This document shows, in pieces, positions 7,701 to 15,110 of a stretch of 28,156 nt of DNA. Each line of letters opens with the position of its first letter. Positions within the stretch are counted from its first letter, which is position 1. The position numbers were made by a program, and so were the translations under genes. The notes beneath the pieces are model-generated. The model saw only the letters and a list, made by a program, of their open reading frames with translations, had not been told where the DNA came from and searched no databases. The stretch spans positions 1 to 28,156 of the IMG/VR virus record IMGVR_UViG_3300028419_000621; one strand, given 5' to 3'. Source of the DNA: a virus.

Positions 7701-9002
7701 AGTGGACCTCCTGGTATAGATGCAACTGGAGCACAAGGACCACAAGGTGAACAAGGACCAAGTGGACCAAGTGGACCGCAAGGACCAAGTGGTGCTGCAT
7801 CAACAGTATCAGGTCCACAAGGACCAAGTGGACCACAAGGACCAAGCGGTCCTGCATCAACAGTATCAGGTCCACAAGGACCAAGTGGACCAAGTGGGCC
7901 ACAAGGACCACAAGGTACAACATCTGGTTGTTTTGTTCCAGTAGGTGGTTATGTGTCACAACAAAACCCTCTACCAACTAATAATAATCAAACTGTTGGT
8001 GGTGGATCAAGTTCTTCTGCTACACCTATCTTAACTACCACTATTACCACAATATGGTTAGGTACAGTAAGTGGAGCACTACAAGGAAACGGATTAGGGG
8101 TAGGAAGTATAATAACATTAACAAGAACTAACCAAGCCAGTCCAGTCGTCGCACAATATGAAGTAACTGGTATTAATATCCAAACCGTAAATGGAATCTT
8201 ATATGATGTTACATATATTTCTGGTTTTGATTTTAGTGTTGGTGGTGATCCTTATGAAGTATGTCTTATACCTGTTGGGCCACAAGGGCCACAAGGAGTA
8301 AGCGGACCACAAGGAGTAAGCGGACCACAAGGAGTAAGCGGACCAAGTGGTCCGAGTGGATCAGGTGATATTAACCCTCTTATTGTAAAGTCATCATTTA
8401 GTGTTCGTGATGGCTTACCTAGATACTTTATTTCTAACCCGGCACTTAGTAGCTACCGCGTAGGACCACCACGAGGTACCGGTAGTTTGTCTGAAGGTGG
8501 CGGATGGAATTCATCAACATGGCCAGGTGGTGGTGGTACTGGTGGAATTTTAGATGGTACAAGTGGTACAGAAGATGCATTTACTCTACTAGGTAATGGT
8601 ATTGTTTTAACAAGAAGTCTAGCTGCGGATTCAATAGTATCAATCAGAGGTACTGTAGTAGGAGTTAAAACTAATGGCCTATATACGAATGATGCAACAA
8701 ATTTTGGTATTCAATTATTTTCCCACGGTTGTGGTATGAATGGTCAAGGGGAACAGGACTGGGAGGCAATTTGTAATACTCAATTAGATTTTAATGTAAC
8801 TTATGAAACATATGTTGATGGAGAAACCGGTAGGGCTGTCGCATGTTTTAACGGAACGTTTTTACTTGCAAAAGGTGTCACTAGATGGAATGAAAGATTA
8901 ATGGTAGGTTTTGCTTGTGATAGGGTAACCGCTGCTCACTTAGGTGGAAATGATGTAATTATTACTTATGCTCTATTCGAAGGAGCTGATCCTCAGCCAT
9001 AA
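4728..9002 (+). CDS. Large collagen-like tail fibre protein
   Basis: A 1424-residue structural protein with four Gly-X-Y blocks (about residues 272-368, 491-612, 762-1064 and 1184-1212) dominated by GPQ, GPS, GEQ and GNQ triplets, the pattern of trimeric phage collagen-like stalks. Globular modules alternate with the stalks. Residues 1-60 include [18 protein letters not shown], which resembles small W/Y carbohydrate-binding modules. Residues 370-490 and 615-760 are beta-rich; the second ([12 protein letters not shown]) has the look of a C1q/TNF-type jelly roll. Residues 1065-1183 form another beta domain, and the C-terminal 210 residues end in a Gly-rich beta domain with Cys residues. A trimeric host-binding fibre is the likely role. 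Its own promoter-like box lies 26 bases upstream. Stalk length is probably variable, given the DNA repeats. Confidence 0.88.
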   Translation: MAFNLKEYIIYRNEVKRELFNVEVDENFKAVANPWVDNRTYDEGHVVYHPVEIIDATGGTSVASEALAWWRANKRTTQGVFETSEWDIIGGIGTGDLTVTGSNSYGKIVVNYTGAIGSFQSGNDFTLNSTIPNDTFRLVAGAGMILQYDNTYNVIKLINTGTTGEINQGTNIGTGEAVFAGMSSTNLTFRGFAADNTTGSPLSVATDAANNNIVYNFDESEIDLATLNNGSSTMQMIGDVNYVGATPNNLDLLQWTGTTWQNVNPGSAGLIGAQGPQGIQGPSGPSGPQGPTGAPSTVQGPQGLSGPQGPSGPQGPTGTGEQGPQGEQGPQGPSGPQGPQGPQGEQGDQGAPGTDGNDGPQGPQGPAGSFGGATFDYEFNTILTVGDPGFSYVSLNSATQNLSTIMSINDAGITGSDVSAFLNTILSSSSIPKGHVRLSAKADTSEFILFQITDLIDQTGHWELDVVPVASTASSPFTMDEDVLLSFVVTGDKGDTGPQGEQGPQGDAGEQGPQGEQGNQGPSGPQGPTGAASTVSGPQGEQGEQGPQGPQGEQGNQGPQGPQGPTGTGVQGPTGPQGPSGDGGLTGDQGPQGEQGNQGPSGPQGPSGPAGTVAGSNAYGSMILSNGAGQIAITTSYVGLLLDVGELNQMAYATPGGSPQGNVLSINAGEAGDYEINFTLSGVIPASQNILAEIFVNGSAYGGSGTTEFRSDFTASEYNSMSTVDILDLNDGDQVEMRLKSSAGVNLTLANISLTLVKLIGNGPQGPQGPQGPSGPEGLSGSNGVQGIQGPSGPQGPSGVSVQGPQGEQGPQGPQGEQGNQGPSGPQGPSGPEGLSGNNGVQGVQGPSGPQGVQGVSGPTGPKGNTGNQGPTGPQGNQGPQGEQGNQGPVGPQGPQGEQGNQGPVGPQGEQGNQGPVGPQGPQGNQGPQGEQGNQGPEGPQGPQGNQGPQGEQGNQGPVGPQGPQGEQGNQGPIGPQGIQGPIGPQGIQGPSGPPGIDATGAQGPQGEQGPSGPSGPQGPSGAASTVSGPQGPSGPQGPSGPASTVSGPQGPSGPSGPQGPQGTTSGCFVPVGGYVSQQNPLPTNNNQTVGGGSSSSATPILTTTITTIWLGTVSGALQGNGLGVGSIITLTRTNQASPVVAQYEVTGINIQTVNGILYDVTYISGFDFSVGGDPYEVCLIPVGPQGPQGVSGPQGVSGPQGVSGPSGPSGSGDINPLIVKSSFSVRDGLPRYFISNPALSSYRVGPPRGTGSLSEGGGWNSSTWPGGGGTGGILDGTSGTEDAFTLLGNGIVLTRSLAADSIVSIRGTVVGVKTNGLYTNDATNFGIQLFSHGCGMNGQGEQDWEAICNTQLDFNVTYETYVDGETGRAVACFNGTFLLAKGVTRWNERLMVGFACDRVTAAHLGGNDVIITYALFEGADPQP
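7479..7664 (+). repeat. 63-bp direct repeats in the third collagen block
   Basis: Two adjacent, almost identical 63-bp units (7479-7541 and 7542-7604) encode 21 residues each ([20 protein letters not shown] plus V or E). A third, diverging partial unit begins at 7605. They are built from a few 9-bp bricks such as GGACCACAA and GGTGAACAA with nearly invariant codons. This is typical of expansion by slippage or unequal recombination. Confidence 0.85.
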
Positions 9003-9004
9003 TT

Positions 9005-9033
9005 TTAAACAATTTCTTTTTTCTAGGTATAAT
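9005..9033 (+). promoter_or_regulatory. Sigma70-like promoter, TTAAAC-N17-TATAAT
   Basis: TTAAAC at 9005-9010 and TATAAT at 9028-9033 are separated by exactly 17 bases. The same elements, spacing and flanks recur at 17740-17768. GTATAATAACTATAAAAG from 9027 is also 27 bases before the ATG at 9054, matching the spacing of the late-promoter-like boxes. It could be either promoter class. Confidence 0.5.
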
Positions 9034-9053
9034 AACTATAAAAGAATAATAGT

Positions 9054-9545
9054 ATGGAAAACACAGAGGAAAAGAAACTCCAGTGGATTAAGGGTGATAA
9101 GTTAGGTAATGTAGAAATAGTCAAGGGTGTTGATAATGAATGGACTATATTTAATAGTGGTGGTAGGATAGCAACAAATTTACTTAGTGAATTTTTAGAA
9201 CCTTTAGATGGTGAACCTTTAGATTTTAATCCACCTACACCAGCATCAACAAAGGCAGCCAAGGTATATAAAGAAAAATTACCACCACAAAAAGAAACCT
9301 CATCTCCAATAAGAACTCTTTTTGATAAGCAGAAAAAGAATGATAAAGTAAAACTGAATCTTTCATTTCCAATAAACGTTCCTAAAAAAGCTATATATGA
9401 AATTATCAGCTCTTCGTTTGATACCGAAGAAGTAAATGATGAATTAGAATCCTTTATTAAAAATCAAATATCAGAAGACTTAATTTTAGATAGTCTTTTT
9501 GACAGCATTAAGGAATTAATTAAAACTAGATATAAAATTGACTAA
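9054..9545 (+). CDS. Unknown acidic/lysine-rich protein
   Basis: A 163-residue protein that I do not recognise. Residues 1-60 look like a small beta unit (LQWIKGDKLGNVEIVKGVDNEWTI...), followed by a Pro/Lys-rich linker at about 65-100 (PPTPASTKAAK...KLPPQKE). The last 60 residues are helical and acidic (FDTEEVNDELESFIKN). There is no membrane segment or signal peptide. It heads the run of five small unknown genes between the fibre and the baseplate module, with its own promoter-like box 27 bases upstream of the ATG. A head, neck or tail chaperone-type role would suit the position, but nothing in the sequence shows it. Confidence 0.6.
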   Translation: MENTEEKKLQWIKGDKLGNVEIVKGVDNEWTIFNSGGRIATNLLSEFLEPLDGEPLDFNPPTPASTKAAKVYKEKLPPQKETSSPIRTLFDKQKKNDKVKLNLSFPINVPKKAIYEIISSSFDTEEVNDELESFIKNQISEDLILDSLFDSIKELIKTRYKID

Positions 9546-9555
9546 GCAATTTAAG

Positions 9556-9575
9556 GTATAATATATAATAAAATC
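9556..9575 (+). promoter_or_regulatory. Late-promoter-like box upstream of the 9582 gene
   Basis: GTATAATATATAATAAAATC starts 26 bases before the ATG at 9582, in the 36-base gap between two genes. It shares AGGTATAATA with the sites at 9025 and 17760. It lacks a TTAAAC element 17 bases upstream, so it fits the late-box class better than the sigma70-like class. Confidence 0.5.
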
Positions 9576-9581
9576 AATCAT

Positions 9582-9956
9582 ATGACACAAGCACCAAATA
9601 GAAGACAGAGAAGATTAGCGATGAAGTACCAAGGACTTCTAAAAGCTAAAAGTAAATTACCATTTCATAAGTGGATGGAATTTACAAGAGAGAATATTGA
9701 AAGAGGTAAGGAAATACATGCAGCTAATGTTGATAGTGTTGACAAAAAAATAGCATCTCAATTAGAAGCAGCAGAAGAAAGACAAATAGAAGTGTGGAGA
9801 GAAGTTGGTTATGATGAATCTGAAATTAAAATGTTAAGAGAAGCTAATGCCATCTTAATGGTTAAGAATAAAGAAACTTGGAAGGCTGATAAAAAGGAAG
9901 CTAGACAAATAATGAAAGATGCAAGAGAATCTTTAAATAAAAGATTAAATGGTTAA
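9582..9956 (+). CDS. Basic coiled-coil protein of unknown function
   Basis: A 124-residue, highly charged, almost entirely helical protein. It opens with a basic patch (NRRQRRLAMKYQ) and continues with long amphipathic stretches (ASQLEAAEERQIEVWREVGY and KKEARQIMKDARESLNKR) likely to form coiled coils. There is no signal peptide or membrane segment. The basic start could bind nucleic acid or a structural partner, but no known family is recognised. It has its own box 26 bases upstream and overlaps the next gene by 8 bases, so it heads a four-gene coupled unit (9582-11212). A scaffold or assembly-factor role is a guess. Confidence 0.6.
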   Translation: MTQAPNRRQRRLAMKYQGLLKAKSKLPFHKWMEFTRENIERGKEIHAANVDSVDKKIASQLEAAEERQIEVWREVGYDESEIKMLREANAILMVKNKETWKADKKEARQIMKDARESLNKRLNG

Positions 9957-10278
9957 AATTGTTTTAGAGCCTGCAAGAAATGGTGTTATCAAAAGAGTGA
10001 TTGACGATAATCATGGTGGAGGTAGAGAACAATGGACCTCGACCGATGTATATGAATCAAATGATGAGCATAGAAATAAATATGAATACATCATGCGATT
10101 CTTTTGGGAACTTTGCGAAGACATAGGATTAGAGTGCGGTAACAAATTTGAAAAAGATTGCTTACGGATCAAAACTGAATGGGGTACTCACTATGAACCT
10201 AACCAAAAAGAGGTGGATAGTAAAATAAGAGAACTCCAAGCAGAGATCGATTTATTGAAAGAATGGAAACAGAAATAG
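9949..10278 (+). CDS. Unknown small protein with C-terminal coiled coil
   Basis: A 109-residue protein that I do not recognise. It has a short beta-like start (MVKIVLEP), a Gly-rich charged segment (DDNHGGGREQW), a Trp/Cys-containing helix (IMRFFWELCEDIGLECG), and a C-terminal heptad-like helix (KIRELQAEIDLLKEWKQK). Cys residues in the middle are not spaced like a zinc site. The ATG overlaps the upstream gene by 8 bases and the 3' end overlaps the next gene by 16 bases, so translational coupling is likely. Confidence 0.6.
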   Translation: MVKIVLEPARNGVIKRVIDDNHGGGREQWTSTDVYESNDEHRNKYEYIMRFFWELCEDIGLECGNKFEKDCLRIKTEWGTHYEPNQKEVDSKIRELQAEIDLLKEWKQK

Positions 10279-10652
10279 AATTTAATTTTATATACTCTAA
10301 GGATGCAATAAAAGTAAAAAAGTTTTTAGGCAGTGTACCAAGAAATATTGAATGTATAAGTTATATGGATATTTTTAACAAGCTTACAAAAAATGACTTT
10401 TATCAATATGAACCGTCTGATGCCGTAGTATCATCTTACTTAATGAGGCAGTTACAGACAGTCTTAGGTAGGAACACTACAACTTCTATTTTTTATGTTT
10501 TAGGAAATCTTAATAAAGGAACTATAATTGGTGTAAAAAAATATGTAGAATCTTTAACTGATAGGGCTATATATTATAACATATATCATTCACCTGATAT
10601 TAATGTAAACGGTACGGCTGAATTATTTAAAGATGCTGTAGAGTTTGAATGA
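10263..10652 (+). CDS. Unknown alpha/beta protein
   Basis: A 129-residue protein of unknown function. The sequence alternates predicted strands and helices (IEFNFIYSKDAIKVKKFLG, then TTSIFYVLGNLNKGTIIGVKKYV), an arrangement compatible with a small Rossmann-like or P-loop-like fold, but there is no nucleotide-binding motif. The ATG lies 16 bases inside the previous gene, and its TGA forms ATGA with the next start (10649-10652). It is produced as part of the coupled unit of small genes ahead of the baseplate module. Confidence 0.6.
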   Translation: METEIEFNFIYSKDAIKVKKFLGSVPRNIECISYMDIFNKLTKNDFYQYEPSDAVVSSYLMRQLQTVLGRNTTTSIFYVLGNLNKGTIIGVKKYVESLTDRAIYYNIYHSPDINVNGTAELFKDAVEFE

Positions 10653-11212
10653 AAGCCCATAGGATATTTACAAAAGGACAAACTGTTTACTGCCTGCTAT
10701 CATCTTTTAGCAGGCCTAATGTTTTGTTGCCAATAAAAGGCCTTATAGTAGATACCCAATGGGATCCTGTGAATCCACTATACCAAATACGTATTATTAA
10801 GATGTATGATAATATGAAGTATCTTAAGTCTAATTTTTTTGATATGAACTTTAAATATGAATTTGATAATAGAGCCAGAAAAATGCCTATTAAAAAAGAA
10901 GACTTTAAAAATAAAAGTTTATTAGAGGAAAGATTTAATGAAAGTGATAGGGAACGGTTTTATGTAATAGTAGAATCGGTTATGTGCAAAAAAACTAAAA
11001 ATGATTTACAAGGTTTATTTGAAAAGGTTCAGTTTTATATAATATCAAAAAATCTAAAAGAAATAAGAGACATATCATCAAGGCCTTTTTTTAAAGGTTC
11101 TCTTTCAACTGATAGTTCACAAGAGTTTAATATTAGGTTTAAAAAAGGCTGGAGCGATAAGTTTAAAAATGGAGATATTGACATTGATAAGTATCTCAAC
11201 AGCTTAAGCTGA
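10649..11212 (+). CDS. Unknown basic protein with N-terminal beta-barrel-like segment
   Basis: A 187-residue basic protein that I do not recognise. Residues 1-55 read as a small beta barrel (FTKGQTVYCLLSS..., then GLIVDTQWDP...YQIRIIKMYD), like SH3/KOW-type folds, though no family motif is present. The remainder is lysine-rich and helical, with a final acidic helix (DIDIDKYLNSL). It starts at an ATGA overlap with the upstream gene. Its TGA is embedded in the promoter-like box at 11210, so it ends the unit that precedes the first large baseplate gene. Confidence 0.6.
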   Translation: MKAHRIFTKGQTVYCLLSSFSRPNVLLPIKGLIVDTQWDPVNPLYQIRIIKMYDNMKYLKSNFFDMNFKYEFDNRARKMPIKKEDFKNKSLLEERFNESDRERFYVIVESVMCKKTKNDLQGLFEKVQFYIISKNLKEIRDISSRPFFKGSLSTDSSQEFNIRFKKGWSDKFKNGDIDIDKYLNSLS

Positions 11213-11229
11213 ATATATACTAAAAATAG
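11211..11229 (+). promoter_or_regulatory. Late-promoter-like box at the head of the baseplate module
   Basis: GAATATATACTAAAAATAG is identical over 19 bases (20 with the preceding T of the TGA stop) to the box at 4098. It lies 27 bases before the ATG at 11238. In both places the stop codon of the upstream gene is part of the conserved string. The leader would be short and without a Shine-Dalgarno. Confidence 0.6.
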
Positions 11230-11237
11230 ACTATTAT

Positions 11238-13028
11238 ATGGGATTCTCTGATAAGATAGGAAAACTTAACGATGCATTATTTCCAACCAACCCAAGCAAA
11301 GAAACCGACCAAATAGTTGGGGCGTTTGGTGGCGAATCATTTGGGTTTGCACATGGGGTAGATACACTGTTTGCAAAAAACTTTTATACACAAGGTGCTG
11401 TGCCTGATGTATTTGGTGTAGCTGTAGGTATGAATTCTGTTATTCCTAGATCTATTTTTAATAGATATGCTTTATTTAATTTTAGGGGATTGTATGGCGG
11501 TTTAACCGGAGGAGAAGTTTTTAATGGGTTTCATGATCAGCCAGATAATCCTGCTATGGGTGGTGCTGATGCTAGAAATGTATCTATTGCTAAACTCATA
11601 GATTACTTTAATACTAATTATCCTAGAATATCTTATACCGCGCAAGATTTTCTTTATTGTAAATATTATAAACAAGTTCCGGTTAATCATCTGATTACAT
11701 TGAGAAGGTTCCCTACTCCGGTAAATGATAACATATTTGATTTATCTGTTTCTCCTGGGTCTAAAGATCCTAAAGCACCTAAACCAGGTGAAGCTGTAGA
11801 TGCTACACAGACTGCTGGTGTTACTGCTGTTACTTATATGGGTGAAGCGGCTGGAAATAAACTAGATGATATTTTAACAATGTCTTATGGATTAAACTAT
11901 AAGGAAGTTAAATCTGAAATGGAAGATATTAGTAGTGGTGATGGTGGTTATACGTCTCAACCTTTTTATTCCAAAATGGGTGGTGTTGGTAAAGCAACCG
12001 CTGATGCATTTAAAGGAATTAGTTCAAGACAAAAATTTGCTAAACAGAATATGTCTACTGGTGATAAGCTAGGAACTACTTATGCTAACTTTGTAATAGG
12101 ACCAGTTAATGTTATTGATTCAACTAACGTTAGAGATCGTGGTATGAAATTTTCAAATGACTTAAAACTTAATTTTGAATATGAACTTAAATCTCTTAAT
12201 TATGTTAATCCTAAAATTGCAATGATTGACATTATAAGTAACATGTTAACTATGACTTATAATAATGGTCAATTCTTTGGAGGAGGACAGAGGTACTATG
12301 GTAGTGCTGGTGCAGTAGCTAGTCAGTTTGGAGATATTAATAAATTAAAACAAGGTGATTTTAGTGGATATATTGGAAGTGTAGTTACTGATGTTGAAAC
12401 TGGATTTAAAAATGTGTTTGGTGGTGGAACTGGTGAATTTAATTTAGAAAATGGTGTAGAAGGATTACTTAAGGTTGGTAAGACTATGTTAGGTAATATG
12501 CTAGGTGGATTTTTAAGTGATAATGTTGGGGCAGTTTCTGGTACACAAGCATCTAAAGCTTTAATAAGTGCGGAACCTACTGGTGATTGGCACGTGACTG
12601 TTGGTAATCCATTAAATCCTATTGTTACTATGGGTAACATGTATTGTGATAATTCAACAATGACGTTAGGTCATGGCTTAGGATATGATGATTTCCCTAT
12701 GGAAGTTAAATTTGAAATTGATCTTAAGCACGGTAAGCCTAGAGATAAAGGTGATATAGAAAACATGTTTAATGCTGGTCGTGGTAGAATTTACGCGTCT
12801 GCTCAAGGTGAAGAGGATATTTTAAATTTAGCCGGTGAAGACATTGCAACATACGGATCAGTTAAGGCAGGTAATTATAAAAAAGGATTACAACCTACAC
12901 AAGGTGGTTCAACATCTAATGTAAAGAATAGTAAAATAAGTAACATAAAAAGCAATCCTAATAAACAAGCTACTAGTGATAGTGCAGAATATATTTCTAA
13001 TACAGTAAGTATGTTTATAGATTCATAA
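11238..13028 (+). CDS. Large tail/baseplate structural protein
   Basis: A 596-residue, Gly- and Asn-rich protein with no signal peptide or enzyme motif. Residues about 440-530 contain GDWHVTVGNPLNP, then MGNMYCDN, GYDDFPMEV and GRGRIY. This block resembles the C-terminal part of T4 gp48/gp54 and other tube-initiator proteins, where a W-x-V/I-x-I/V-G-N/S-P strand is followed by beta strands. I treat that as suggestive only. A Gly-rich helical stretch (about 340-430) could be a flexible or membrane-contacting segment. It directly precedes the LysM-like and hub genes, the place occupied by tube-type proteins in contractile injection systems. A tape measure is unlikely given its length and composition. 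Its own promoter-like box lies 27 bases upstream. Confidence 0.6.
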   Translation: MGFSDKIGKLNDALFPTNPSKETDQIVGAFGGESFGFAHGVDTLFAKNFYTQGAVPDVFGVAVGMNSVIPRSIFNRYALFNFRGLYGGLTGGEVFNGFHDQPDNPAMGGADARNVSIAKLIDYFNTNYPRISYTAQDFLYCKYYKQVPVNHLITLRRFPTPVNDNIFDLSVSPGSKDPKAPKPGEAVDATQTAGVTAVTYMGEAAGNKLDDILTMSYGLNYKEVKSEMEDISSGDGGYTSQPFYSKMGGVGKATADAFKGISSRQKFAKQNMSTGDKLGTTYANFVIGPVNVIDSTNVRDRGMKFSNDLKLNFEYELKSLNYVNPKIAMIDIISNMLTMTYNNGQFFGGGQRYYGSAGAVASQFGDINKLKQGDFSGYIGSVVTDVETGFKNVFGGGTGEFNLENGVEGLLKVGKTMLGNMLGGFLSDNVGAVSGTQASKALISAEPTGDWHVTVGNPLNPIVTMGNMYCDNSTMTLGHGLGYDDFPMEVKFEIDLKHGKPRDKGDIENMFNAGRGRIYASAQGEEDILNLAGEDIATYGSVKAGNYKKGLQPTQGGSTSNVKNSKISNIKSNPNKQATSDSAEYISNTVSMFIDS

Positions 13029-13042
13029 TATATTGAAAAGAT

Positions 13043-13585
13043 ATGGATATAAAATCATTAACATTAAAGAATAAACTAATCATAGATAAGACGGGTGAAG
13101 GTTACTGGGATCTTACAGCACCATCTTTTATTTATGATTCTGATTTAGGTGTTAGGGCTTTGCATTATGTAATGCAAGATCAAATTGGTAGAATAGATAA
13201 AATTTCAAATATTTATTTTGGTAGTGGTGAATTTATAGATGCTATTTGTGTTGTTAATAATATCTTTAATCCTTTTAGCGTTAATGAAGGTGATATTTTA
13301 ATTATTCCAAATTTAAGTAGAAAAGATCTTGTTTATAAAAGACCTAATCCTGCATCAAGGCCTAATGCAGTACAAGAGGCTTATGTTGATACTGGGAGAC
13401 AAAGTGAAAAAGATCAATCAAGAATTCAGAGACTAATTGAAAAAGCTAAAACGAAAGAGGCTGGTGTAAAACAACCAATGCCACCGAATATGCTACAACT
13501 TGGACAAGAATCTAAAACTTACGAAGGTGGAAAAATACAATTAGGAACTAACCTACCAAGCAGAAATACTAAACAATCAAACTAA
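13043..13585 (+). CDS. LysM-like baseplate protein (T4 gp53 / Afp7-like)
   Basis: A 180-residue protein. Residues about 66-92 (DAICVVNNIFNPFSVNEGDI followed by LIIPN) have the LysM pattern: a helix, then N-P-x-x-V-N-x-G-D-x-L-x-I-P. In T4 gp53 and in the Afp7-type proteins of contractile injection systems, this fold works as a structural connector between hub and wedges rather than as a peptidoglycan binder. The tail (about 100-180) is Pro/Lys/Gln-rich and probably disordered. It lies 14 bases after the large structural gene and one base before the hub gene, the same adjacency as in those systems. Assignment to gp53 rather than a generic LysM connector is by context. Confidence 0.68.
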   Translation: MDIKSLTLKNKLIIDKTGEGYWDLTAPSFIYDSDLGVRALHYVMQDQIGRIDKISNIYFGSGEFIDAICVVNNIFNPFSVNEGDILIIPNLSRKDLVYKRPNPASRPNAVQEAYVDTGRQSEKDQSRIQRLIEKAKTKEAGVKQPMPPNMLQLGQESKTYEGGKIQLGTNLPSRNTKQSN

Positions 13586-13586
13586 T

Positions 13587-15083
13587 ATGTCAACGGTAGA
13601 AAGAAATATACTAACAGTTATAGAACCGACGATTGAGTTAGATGAACTAGAAATGACTGATGTAGAAAGTGGTACTGAAAATTCCGATGGTGATACAATA
13701 AAAGAAAAACCTAGTAAGTTTTCTACAATGATACCACTCATTAAAATTAATTCTTATGAAGTACAGGGTGATAGATTAGAAACGTTTGAGCTTAAGTCAG
13801 TTGGGTTTTATCCAACCTGTAAATTTAGCTTTTTTGATGTTGATGCTATGTTTACTGCTAGATTTTTTCCAAAGGATGGTGATATTATTCAATTGTATAT
13901 TAGGTCCCAAGGAGAAGAGACTACATTTAAACCTATAAGAATTGATTTTACTATTGAAAAAATAACACCGTTAGGTGGAGGTGGAGCATCAGATGAAGCT
14001 TCACAAATCATGGTAGATGGTAGAATGCATGTACCTAATTTATTTACCGAGAAGGTTCAGTTTCAAGATAACACTAGTTGGAATTCTTTACTTGCTATTG
14101 CAGAAGAATTAAAATTAGGATATGCATCAAATGTTGAAGATACGACAGATCAACAAATATGGACAAATCCTTATGACACTGCACAGAGGTTTATAGAAGA
14201 TATAACATCAAATTCATATATGAATGATGAGTCTTTTTTCACTGCATATATTGACCCTTATTATTATTTAACCTTTGTTGATGCTAATAAGTTTTTTGGA
14301 ATGGAGGATGATTTAGAAACTAGCCAAATGTTTTCACAAAATGCAATAGATACTATGGGTACTGGTGATGACGCTGATAGTGAATTTAACTTTCCTAATA
14401 TGTTAAGTAATAATTTATCATTGCAGGGTAGCGCTAGATACATATCAAAATATCAGCAAGTAAATAATAGTGGTAAGATAAGTAAAAACAACGGATATAA
14501 AAGATATACACAATATTGGGATTTAAATGCAAAAGAATTTATAAGTGAATTTGTTGATCCTATAACTAGTGATACTCCAGGAATGGTGCCTGTCACTAAA
14601 GGTAGAACAATTAATGGAGAAGTAGAAGGGCCTGTTAATGATCAAGTTAAATTTAAGTTTTTAGGTACACAAGGCGATAATGTACATGATAATTATTATT
14701 ATGCATCTATACAAAATTTTCAAAACCTTGCAGAGATTAATAAATTAGGAATGACTATTGAGTTAGATACGGTTAATCCTGCTATATTAAGGTATAGTAG
14801 AATTTATTGTTCAATAATGGAAACTGCTCAAATGGTAAAGGGTACTTTAACTGCTCCAGAAAACGATGAAAATGCGCCTAGTGATTCAGTAAGAAGGACT
14901 GAAACACCTGATAATTTAGGTAGTGATGTTAATAATGAATTTGGTGTTATTAATGAATACCTTTCAGGGTTTTATGTTATTACTGGTATAGAGTATTTTT
15001 TAATAAGTGGTGAAGAGGCCGGTGGCGCTGGGTTAAAGCAGAGGCTACATTTGCGTAGAAGAGAAGTAACTCCATCTACATAA
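13587..15083 (+). CDS. Baseplate hub protein (T4 gp27 / VgrG N-terminal-like)
   Basis: A 498-residue hub candidate. After a 35-residue acidic leader it shows paired beta-barrel segments (LETFELKSVGFYPTCKFSFF...FPKDGDIIQLYI) and a helical insertion domain, SWNSLLAIAEELKLGY, then TAQRFIEDITSN and FFTAYIDPYYYLTFVD. That is the D2-type region of phage hub proteins, where a partially buried helix bundle precedes an aromatic strand. A final beta region (YYASIQNFQNLAEINKLGM...) follows. Trimers of such proteins cap the tail tube and hold the spike. T4 gp27 is 391 residues, so this one carries about 100 extra, mainly in the acidic start and a Gly/Asn-rich middle. The separate spike gene downstream supports the assignment. 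Confidence 0.72.
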   Translation: MSTVERNILTVIEPTIELDELEMTDVESGTENSDGDTIKEKPSKFSTMIPLIKINSYEVQGDRLETFELKSVGFYPTCKFSFFDVDAMFTARFFPKDGDIIQLYIRSQGEETTFKPIRIDFTIEKITPLGGGGASDEASQIMVDGRMHVPNLFTEKVQFQDNTSWNSLLAIAEELKLGYASNVEDTTDQQIWTNPYDTAQRFIEDITSNSYMNDESFFTAYIDPYYYLTFVDANKFFGMEDDLETSQMFSQNAIDTMGTGDDADSEFNFPNMLSNNLSLQGSARYISKYQQVNNSGKISKNNGYKRYTQYWDLNAKEFISEFVDPITSDTPGMVPVTKGRTINGEVEGPVNDQVKFKFLGTQGDNVHDNYYYASIQNFQNLAEINKLGMTIELDTVNPAILRYSRIYCSIMETAQMVKGTLTAPENDENAPSDSVRRTETPDNLGSDVNNEFGVINEYLSGFYVITGIEYFLISGEEAGGAGLKQRLHLRRREVTPST

Positions 15084-15084
15084 T

Positions 15085-15101
15085 GAATAAATAAAAAAAC
15101 A
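15085..15101 (+). promoter_or_regulatory. Late-promoter-like box upstream of the 15111 gene
   Basis: GAATAAATAAAAAAACA starts 26 bases before the ATG at 15111. It is identical over 17 bases to the box before the collagen-like fibre gene (4702), with the same spacing. It begins 2 bases after the hub gene's stop codon. Confidence 0.6.
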
Positions 15102-15110
15102 AAAGTATAC

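Noticed and set aside
7000-7920. Dense short direct repeats resembling a CRISPR array
   Set aside because: The repeats are in-frame Gly-X-Y codons of variable unit length with no unique spacers, and no cas genes are nearby.
5515-7981. Several long antisense and alternative-frame open reading frames across the collagen-like gene
   Set aside because: They are by-products of the repetitive Gly-X-Y codons: the products are low-complexity (runs such as LVLVVHLV or KDHKVNK), have no upstream signals, and follow the repeat boundaries of the sense gene.
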